In this document: positions 35,149 to 41,630 of the stretch, one piece after another
Position numbering within the stretch: the first letter of the stretch is position 1
How the letters are laid out: the number at the start of each line of letters is the position of its first letter
Assembly: GCA_903929195.1 (NCBI GenBank)
Contig: CAIYTT010000005.1
Location: forward strand, 1-41,630
From: an uncultured Bacteroidota bacterium
GTDB lineage: Bacteria; Bacteroidota; Bacteroidia; Chitinophagales; Chitinophagaceae
Length of the DNA: 41,630 nucleotides
Reading direction: 5' to 3'
Notes under the pieces: model-generated
Told to the model about the DNA's origin: nothing
The model's input: only the letters and a program-made list of their open reading frames with translations
Databases searched by the model: none
Made by a program: the position numbers and the translations under genes

Positions 35149-35910
35149 CTAACAAAATTTTGTTTTTTCAATAATACTTATTGCCTCTGCTTGGGTATAA
35201 AATGAAAAATTGCTGTACCTATCATGTACATCTATAATTTCTACGATTGCGTCTTTTACCAATTGTTGGTTTTCCCATGTGTTTATTTCTGCTAATACTG
35301 TTTCTAAACATCCTTTTTTATAGGCTATTTGCCCTAGTACATGTACTAATGTCCATCTAACACGTTTTGTTTTATCAAATTGCAATTCTTTTAGCAATGG
35401 TAAAATATCTTGCGGGTGTGTTCTACCTCTTAATTCAATACCATGACACACCTCTCTTCTTATTTCTTTGTCGGTATGATGCAAATATTGTTTTGCCCAT
35501 TGCAACATTGGCTCCGGGTTTTTCTCTCCTATCTTTTTTATAGAACCTATTACTGCATTTCTAACAGAATGGTGGTTGTCAAATAGTCCGGTATCAAAAA
35601 AATGTTTTACAATTTCAAAATCTGTTTTACCAATCTCTCCGGCAGCATTTATAGTTGTTTGTCTTATTTTCGGCTCCTCATTTATTAAAAGCTTTTGCAA
35701 TACAGCAATACAATTATTTTGTAAATACAAACATCTATTATATATTTTTCCTATAGCTAAGTAAGCTGTTTTTCTAATATAAGTATCCTCATCGGCAAAA
35801 TAGAGAAGTATATAATTTAGTAAATCTGCATTTAAATTATCGGTTATATTATTTGTAATTTCTATTACAAGACTGTTTCTATCTTCTTTAGGTAAATCAT
35901 AAAATGCCAT
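35149..35910 (-). CDS. HEAT-repeat protein (AlkD-like superhelix)
   Basis: A 253-residue all-helical protein made of about six HEAT-like repeats, for example EDTYIRKTAYLAIGKIY, EPKIRQTTINAAGEIG, HHSVRNAVIGSIKKIG, DKEIRREVCHGIELRG and TKRVRWTLVHVLGQIA. The WAKQYL...RREVCHGIELR segment recalls AlkD-type DNA glycosylases, but no catalytic residue could be assigned. It is more safely a scaffold protein. It starts 2 bp after the GNAT gene's stop, so the pair is one operon. Confidence 0.75.
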   Translation of the reverse strand: MAFYDLPKEDRNSLVIEITNNITDNLNADLLNYILLYFADEDTYIRKTAYLAIGKIYNRCLYLQNNCIAVLQKLLINEEPKIRQTTINAAGEIGKTDFEIVKHFFDTGLFDNHHSVRNAVIGSIKKIGEKNPEPMLQWAKQYLHHTDKEIRREVCHGIELRGRTHPQDILPLLKELQFDKTKRVRWTLVHVLGQIAYKKGCLETVLAEINTWENQQLVKDAIVEIIDVHDRYSNFSFYTQAEAISIIEKTKFC

Positions 35911-35912
35911 AT

Positions 35913-36443
35913 TTAGATTGCAATATTTTTTTTCATTAATAAATCTGTTTGCTCATCATTACCAAATAAAAACACATGCGACCCGAATATTTCGAAACCT
36001 AAGTGAAAATAAAATTTAAGAGCATTTGCATTATGTTCCCATACCCCAAGCCATAAGGTATTACAACCGGTTTCAATTGCATATTTTTCGCAATATTTTA
36101 TAAAAGCAGCACCTATCTTTTTGCCTTTATATTCTTTCAATACATATATCCTTTCCAACTCTATAGATATTGTTTCAAAAAGTTCTATAGGTTCGTAGCC
36201 TTTTCTAAGTTTTATATACCCTGCAATACTACCATTATAATATGCAAAAAAGAAGCTATTATTACTATCTTCTAATTCATATTGTAGTTTAGAAGACTGC
36301 ATATTATCTGCTAAATATTTTTCAAGATTTTCTTTAGTATTTACATGTGCATAGCTATCACAAAAAGTAGCAATACTTAATTCTGTAAGTAATTCAACTT
36401 CTGTAATATCTACTTTTCGTATAGTAATTAAATCTGTTTTCAT
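35913..36443 (-). CDS. GNAT-family N-acetyltransferase
   Basis: A 176-residue single-domain acetyltransferase. The acetyl-CoA pyrophosphate loop is VLKEYKGKKIGAAFIKY (motif A), preceded by the LERI strand and followed by WLGVWEHNANALKFYFHLGFE (motif B), ending in VFLFGNDEQTDLLM. This resembles the PaiA/spermidine-acetyltransferase-like group. It is the first gene of a two-gene operon with the HEAT-repeat protein. Acceptor substrate unknown. Confidence 0.88.
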   Translation of the reverse strand: MKTDLITIRKVDITEVELLTELSIATFCDSYAHVNTKENLEKYLADNMQSSKLQYELEDSNNSFFFAYYNGSIAGYIKLRKGYEPIELFETISIELERIYVLKEYKGKKIGAAFIKYCEKYAIETGCNTLWLGVWEHNANALKFYFHLGFEIFGSHVFLFGNDEQTDLLMKKNIAI

Positions 36444-36533
36444 AAACTAAATAGATAAGTGCAATAAGTAGATAGTTAACAATGATAAAATTGACAATAT
36501 TATAATTGTAACTTGCTTAAATAATATAAACGA

Positions 36534-37058
36534 ATGCATCAATTTAATTCAATTTTAGCTTTGGCTTCCATACTTTTTTTTACAGAATGTAGCCAAGCAC
36601 AAAACAAAGATACTATGCCGGAACATAAAAACAATCCCTACTACAGCCGTACAGCAAAAACACATTTAGCAGTAACTAATGACGAGTGGAAAAAAATACT
36701 ACCCAAAGATGTCTTTAATATTGCCCGCTTAAAGGGTACGGAATATGCATTTACCGGCAAATATTACAAAACAAACACAAAGGGAATGTATTACTGTGCT
36801 GTTTGTGGTAATGCATTATTTAAATCGGATGCTAAGTTTGCGAGTAGTTGCGGATGGCCGAGTTTTTTTGAATCATTAGAACCCGGAAGTGTAAAATATG
36901 AAGCGGATAATACCCATGGTATGGAACGGACAGAGGTGCTTTGTGGTCGTTGCGAATCTCATTTAGGTCATGTTTTTGATGATGGCCCACCACCAACCAA
37001 CCGCCGCTTTTGCATGAATTCTGCTGTTTTGGAGTTTGAACCTGATGCAACTAAGTAG
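36534..37058 (+). CDS. msrB: peptide-methionine (R)-S-oxide reductase MsrB, exported
   Basis: MsrB reduces methionine-R-sulfoxide in damaged proteins. The 174-residue product has an N-terminal export signal with Cys19 (possibly a lipoprotein, although FFTEC is a poor lipobox). Structural zinc is held by Cys88/Cys91 (CAVCGN) and Cys137/Cys140 (CGRCES). Cys160 in RRFCMNSAVLEF is the catalytic residue, and Cys106 in SSCGWPSF is the likely resolving cysteine. A periplasmic repair enzyme is the natural reading. Convergent with the CAP-domain gene. Confidence 0.94.
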   Translation: MHQFNSILALASILFFTECSQAQNKDTMPEHKNNPYYSRTAKTHLAVTNDEWKKILPKDVFNIARLKGTEYAFTGKYYKTNTKGMYYCAVCGNALFKSDAKFASSCGWPSFFESLEPGSVKYEADNTHGMERTEVLCGRCESHLGHVFDDGPPPTNRRFCMNSAVLEFEPDATK

Positions 37059-37095
37059 AAAATGTTAAATTTAAATAAAATTAATATAAAATTAT

Positions 37096-37617
37096 TTACT
37101 TCTTTTTGGAAGATGTGTTTTTAGCTGCTCCTTTATTTATAAAGATGTGTGTATAATAAAGTTCACCACCGGCACTTTTAGCAATACCTATTCCCGATAA
37201 ATTATAATCGCCCTCTATATTTTTTTTATGTGCCGGGCTATGTAGCCAACTATCTACAACATCGTTGGCTGTTTGCTGACCATAAGCTACGTTTTCGGCC
37301 CAGCCGTAAACGGGTTTTATTTTTTCTCTTAATAATGCCATTCTGGCATCAAAACCATCGTGCCCGAAAGGTACTTTTTCAGTAGCCATATCCATACTAT
37401 GCTTTTCTGCTACTTTAGCTATTTGCTCATCCATTTCTAACGCCTTCAAACCTTTATCTGTTCTATATTTATTAATAAGCTTTAAAATGTCTTGAGACAT
37501 AACTGCATAAGAATGAGTGTTTTTCTGTGCTGTAAGAGTATTAGTTGTAAAGAGCATTACGAATGCTACAACAATTGAAAAAAAGTATTTTGTGTACATG
37601 TTTATTTTTAATAACAT
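37096..37617 (-). CDS. CAP-domain (SCP/PR1-like) secreted protein
   Basis: A 173-residue exported protein with a signal peptide ending LTAQ. The CAP domain shows LINKYRTDKGLKALEMDEQI, the His of AEKHSMDM, the FGHDGFDARM block, YGWAENVAYG and VVDSWLHSPAHKKNI, where His and Glu line the conserved cleft. The C-terminus is Lys/Ser-rich. Bacterial CAP proteins are extracytoplasmic; their activity is generally unknown. ATG 37617 is used; ATG 37599 is an equally good start. Confidence 0.9.
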   Translation of the reverse strand: MLLKINMYTKYFFSIVVAFVMLFTTNTLTAQKNTHSYAVMSQDILKLINKYRTDKGLKALEMDEQIAKVAEKHSMDMATEKVPFGHDGFDARMALLREKIKPVYGWAENVAYGQQTANDVVDSWLHSPAHKKNIEGDYNLSGIGIAKSAGGELYYTHIFINKGAAKNTSSKKK

Positions 37618-37721
37618 TATTACTAAAATCGTGCCTAAAATCCGGAATTAAAATTAAATAATTATCAACAAAACATTGAATTTTTATTATTCAGTATGTA
37701 CTTTTATTCTATAAATAAACT

Positions 37722-38174
37722 ATGCGAGCGGTAATACAAAGGGTTTCGTCGGCAAGTGTAACTATAAATGGTACTGTAAAGGCAACTATTTCTAAAGGTT
37801 ATATGATACTTTTAGGCATTGATACCGCAGATACTATTGAAGATGCAGAATGGTTATGCACTAAAATTATACAATTGCGTGTTTTTAATGACGAAGCCGG
37901 ATTAATGAATTTAGATATTTCTGCTGTCAATGGTTCTATATTGCTTATCAGCCAGTTTACCTTATTAGCTTCTTACAAAAAGGGTAATCGTCCATCCTAT
38001 CTACAGGCAGCACGTCCGCCGCAAGCTATACCATTATATGAATACTGCATCAATTACTTGTCTCAAAAAATGAACAAACCTGTTTCTACCGGTACTTTCG
38101 GTGCAGATATGCAAGTAGCATTAGTAAATGACGGGCCTGTTACCATTATAATGGATACTAAAAACAAGGAATAA
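37722..38174 (+). CDS. dtd: D-aminoacyl-tRNA deacylase
   Basis: DTD removes D-amino acids (and mischarged glycine) from tRNA. The 150-residue protein has the complete family pattern: MRAVIQRVSSASVTING, the active-site strand SQFTLLASYKKGNRPS, and the NDGPVTI motif, whose Gly-Pro carbonyls give chiral selectivity. Homodimeric, cytosolic, chain length normal for the family. Transcribed alone. Confidence 0.95.
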   Translation: MRAVIQRVSSASVTINGTVKATISKGYMILLGIDTADTIEDAEWLCTKIIQLRVFNDEAGLMNLDISAVNGSILLISQFTLLASYKKGNRPSYLQAARPPQAIPLYEYCINYLSQKMNKPVSTGTFGADMQVALVNDGPVTIIMDTKNKE

Positions 38175-38453
38175 GAATTTGTTTAAATTGCAGTAATTTG
38201 ATAAAAAGCTATCATGTCAAAAAAGTATTATACTACTCCATATTAATCCTGTTGGAATAATATTATTTTGTCTGTCTTAAACTATATTAATGTTACACCT
38301 ATAGATTTAAGCAACTTAAAGAATATCTTTTTCAATTTAAATTGAGAAAATCGAAGTGCCGGACTTTGGGCATATTTTTGTTTTTTGTAGTAAAATATAC
38401 ATGAATATAAGAAATTACAGTTTACTACTCATTTTTGAAACAAATTAAAACAC
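38175..38453. other. gene-free AT-rich spacer
   Basis: Between dtd and the CcmE-like gene no convincing coding frame, RNA gene or strong hairpin was seen. Only small palindromes occur, such as TTCAATTTAAATTGA near 38330. Confidence 0.5.
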
Positions 38454-38461
38454 TAACTTTG
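38454..38461 (+). promoter_or_regulatory. CcmE-like gene -7 box
   Basis: TAACTTTG matches TAnnTTTG, 43 bp before the ATG. A TTG at 38435-38437 is 16 bp upstream, shorter than the usual spacer. Confidence 0.5.
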
Positions 38462-38504
38462 TAATGAAATACGAAACAAGCATAATTATTGAAAATATTT
38501 ATTT

Positions 38505-38900
38505 ATGAAAAAGACACACATCATTCTTTTGGTATTAATGGTAGTAGCAATAGCAGGTATTGCAAGTACTTTTGTTGATTTTAGTACTTACGAAACATTT
38601 GCATCGGCAAGTGCAAAACCGGGAAAAACATTTCCTGTTTATGGTTTTATACAAAAGGATATGGACATGAAATATGACCCGAAAATTGACCCGAATCATT
38701 TTGTATTTTATGCAAAAGATAAAGCAGGTAATCTAAAGCAGGTAATTTTAAACGATGCGAAACCAAGAGACATTGAGAAATCGGAATGGATTGTAATGAC
38801 AGGCTTTGAACAAGACGGGGTTTTTCATTGTTCTAAAATAAACATGAAATGTCCATCAAAGTATAAAAAAGAAATGGTTACAGTGGGCAAAGACGCTTAA
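38505..38900 (+). CDS. ccmE: CcmE-like heme chaperone with CXXXY motif
   Basis: CcmE carries heme in the periplasm for cytochrome c maturation (system I). This 131-residue protein has one N-terminal membrane anchor (HIILLVLMVVAIAGIA), the OB-fold barrel strands (FPVYGFIQKDMDM, NHFVFYAKDKAGN, WIVMTGFEQDGVFHCSKI) and the heme-attachment region MKCPSKY. The usual His of HxxxY is replaced by Cys116, with Tyr120, which is the CXXXY form known from archaeal and some sulfate-reducer CcmE proteins. No other ccm gene is present. A 29-bp hairpin follows the stop. Confidence 0.82.
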   Translation: MKKTHIILLVLMVVAIAGIASTFVDFSTYETFASASAKPGKTFPVYGFIQKDMDMKYDPKIDPNHFVFYAKDKAGNLKQVILNDAKPRDIEKSEWIVMTGFEQDGVFHCSKINMKCPSKYKKEMVTVGKDA

Positions 38901-38908
38901 ATATTGCG

Positions 38909-38974
38909 TTTCTTAAAACTAAAGGGTATTATTCAATCTTATTGTATTGAATAATACCCTTTAGTTTTAAGAAA
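38909..38974. repeat. 29-bp perfect inverted repeat (terminator-like)
   Basis: Arms 38909-38937 and 38946-38974 are exactly complementary and enclose the 8-nt loop CTTATTGT. It begins 9 bp after the CcmE stop, so it probably ends that transcript and shields the rRNA promoters. It is far longer than a normal terminator stem, and no T-run follows. Confidence 0.75.
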
Positions 38975-39212
38975 GAAGCAAATGAACTTTGGTTTACTTT
39001 TATGAACCTGGATTTGTCCGATTATTCCATGTAAAAAGGGTTTCGTGCGGTGTTTTAGATTTAGTTCTACTGGCACTGTGGGTACTAAAAAGCGGTATAA
39101 AACGGGGTATTTTTTCTTTTTTTTGGTACTAAAAAAAGTGCTAAAGCGATTGCTGGTAGGTGTTTATGGGTATTGTGAGGGTGTTTTATTTGGTATTATT
39201 TTTAAAAATAAG

Positions 39213-39243
39213 TTTGTTAAGTTGAGGAAAGTGTATATCTTTG
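39213..39243 (+). promoter_or_regulatory. 23S rRNA promoter P1
   Basis: TTTG at 39213-39216 and TATCTTTG at 39236-39243 with a 19-bp spacer, then GCAGCCCGCAAAAAA, a typical Bacteroidetes rRNA promoter context. From the hairpin at 38909-38974 up to this point the sequence is G/T-rich with no reliable gene. Confidence 0.78.
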
Positions 39244-39307
39244 CAGCCCGCAAAAAAAGGAGAAAGCTTCTTAGAAAGTGGGGAGCAAAAAAAATAAAAA
39301 AATAAAT

Positions 39308-39338
39308 TTTGCTGAATGAAAAACAACGCTTACCTTTG
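39308..39338 (+). promoter_or_regulatory. 23S rRNA promoter P2
   Basis: TTTG at 39308-39311 and TACCTTTG at 39331-39338, again with 19 bp between, 95 bp after P1. Tandem promoters are usual for rRNA units. Confidence 0.75.
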
Positions 39339-39420
39339 CACTCCGTTTCTGAAAAGAGTAAAAAAGGGAAAAGGGGAAAGCGGGAAAAAGGAAGTTCTTA
39401 AAGGGAGATAAAAAAAAGGG

Positions 39421-39465
39421 AATGTAACCGTAAAGGCGGTAGAGTGGTTCAAATCCGCTGACATT
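39421..39465 (+). ncRNA. tRNA-like three-stem fold in the pre-23S leader
   Basis: AATGT (39421-39425) pairs with ACATT (39461-39465). Inside lie ACCG-TAAAGG-CGGT (39427-39440) and a T-arm-like AGTGG-TTCAAAT-CCGCT (39443-39459). It looks like a tRNA cut down to 45 nt: acceptor, one short arm and T-arm, without a full anticodon arm. It may be a remnant of the spacer tRNAs found between 16S and 23S, or chance. Confidence 0.3.
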
Positions 39466-39507
39466 ATCAAGGAAGAATAAAGGAGTTAAAATTTTTTATT
39501 TTTCAAA

Positions 39508-39526
39508 GTTCTTTGACATAATGGGA
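39508..39526 (+). promoter_or_regulatory. boxA-like leader signal before 23S
   Basis: AGTTCTTTGACATAATGGG matches the GTTCTTTGACA leader motif that I recall from in front of rRNA genes in Bacteroidetes, in the role of boxA antitermination/processing. It lies about 115 bp before the mature 23S end. Confidence 0.5.
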
Positions 39527-39589
39527 AAGCAATTTTTGTTTGTTTCGGGTAACCGGAATGAAGCAAGTAGTAAAAGAAACAATAAGAAG

Positions 39590-39615
39590 CTTTATCTGAG
39601 CAAAAGCAGATAAAG
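39590..39615 (+). other. hairpin just before the 23S 5' end
   Basis: CTTTATCTG and CAGATAAAG form a perfect 9-bp stem with an 8-nt loop, ending about nine bases before the mature 23S. It may be involved in processing the precursor. Confidence 0.45.
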
Positions 39616-39623
39616 AAACAATA

Positions 39624-41630
<2,007 letters not shown>

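Noticed and set aside
39045-39305. 86-codon plus-strand frame before the 23S gene
   Set aside because: It spans rRNA promoter P1, has a low-complexity Lys/Phe/Arg composition and no recognisable motif.

Overview
The window comes from an AT-rich member of the Bacteroidetes (Bacteroidota). The evidence is a type IX secretion / gliding gene block (gldJ, porU, porV), a secreted protein with a type A C-terminal sorting domain, a GldM-like protein, Bacteroidetes-style promoters (TTG or TTTG, about 19-20 bp, then TAnnTTTG), and 23S rRNA at the right end. The order within the phylum cannot be fixed from the sequence; a Chitinophagales- or Saprospiria-like lineage is a guess.

Layout. 1-7.2 kb: gldJ, divergent from porU-porV-acyl-CoA-binding protein. 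7.2-12.8 kb: ubiX, an Rpn-type PD-(D/E)XK nuclease with 12-bp tandem repeats, and a pair of M16 peptidases whose catalytic features are divided between the two proteins. 12.8-13.4 kb: a gene-free stretch with a MITE-like element and a hairpin repeat. 13.4-23.2 kb: pyrD, a carboxypeptidase-regulatory-like protein with a free-standing GldM-C-like protein, an aminotransferase, a biotin carrier protein, an envelope protein/vWA lipoprotein pair, and smc. 23.4-32.4 kb: a cold-shock protein, a large T9SS cargo protein, a hotdog thioesterase, a phosphoesterase, a BatA-like vWA membrane protein with an HhH protein, and a DUF922-like zincin. 32.4-35.1 kb: an accessory island in which a trypsin-like protease and a 69-residue partner lie between two 82-bp direct repeats, beside decayed gene fragments. 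35.1-38.9 kb: HEAT-repeat protein, GNAT acetyltransferase, msrB, CAP protein, dtd and a CXXXY-type CcmE. 38.9-41.6 kb: a 29-bp perfect hairpin, tandem rRNA-type promoters and the 5' two thirds of a 23S rRNA gene with no 16S gene in front of it.

How the genes fit together. PorU (sortase), PorV (its outer-membrane carrier) and GldJ belong to the T9SS/gliding apparatus; the 868-residue protein at 24.1-26.7 kb is a likely cargo. Most other genes are housekeeping. The most unusual points are the separate 23S transcription unit, the repeat-flanked protease cassette, and a set of dispersed hairpin/MITE-like repeats. Several ORFs can be extended upstream to a TTG that is actually part of a TAnnTTTG promoter box; starts were moved downstream in those cases.
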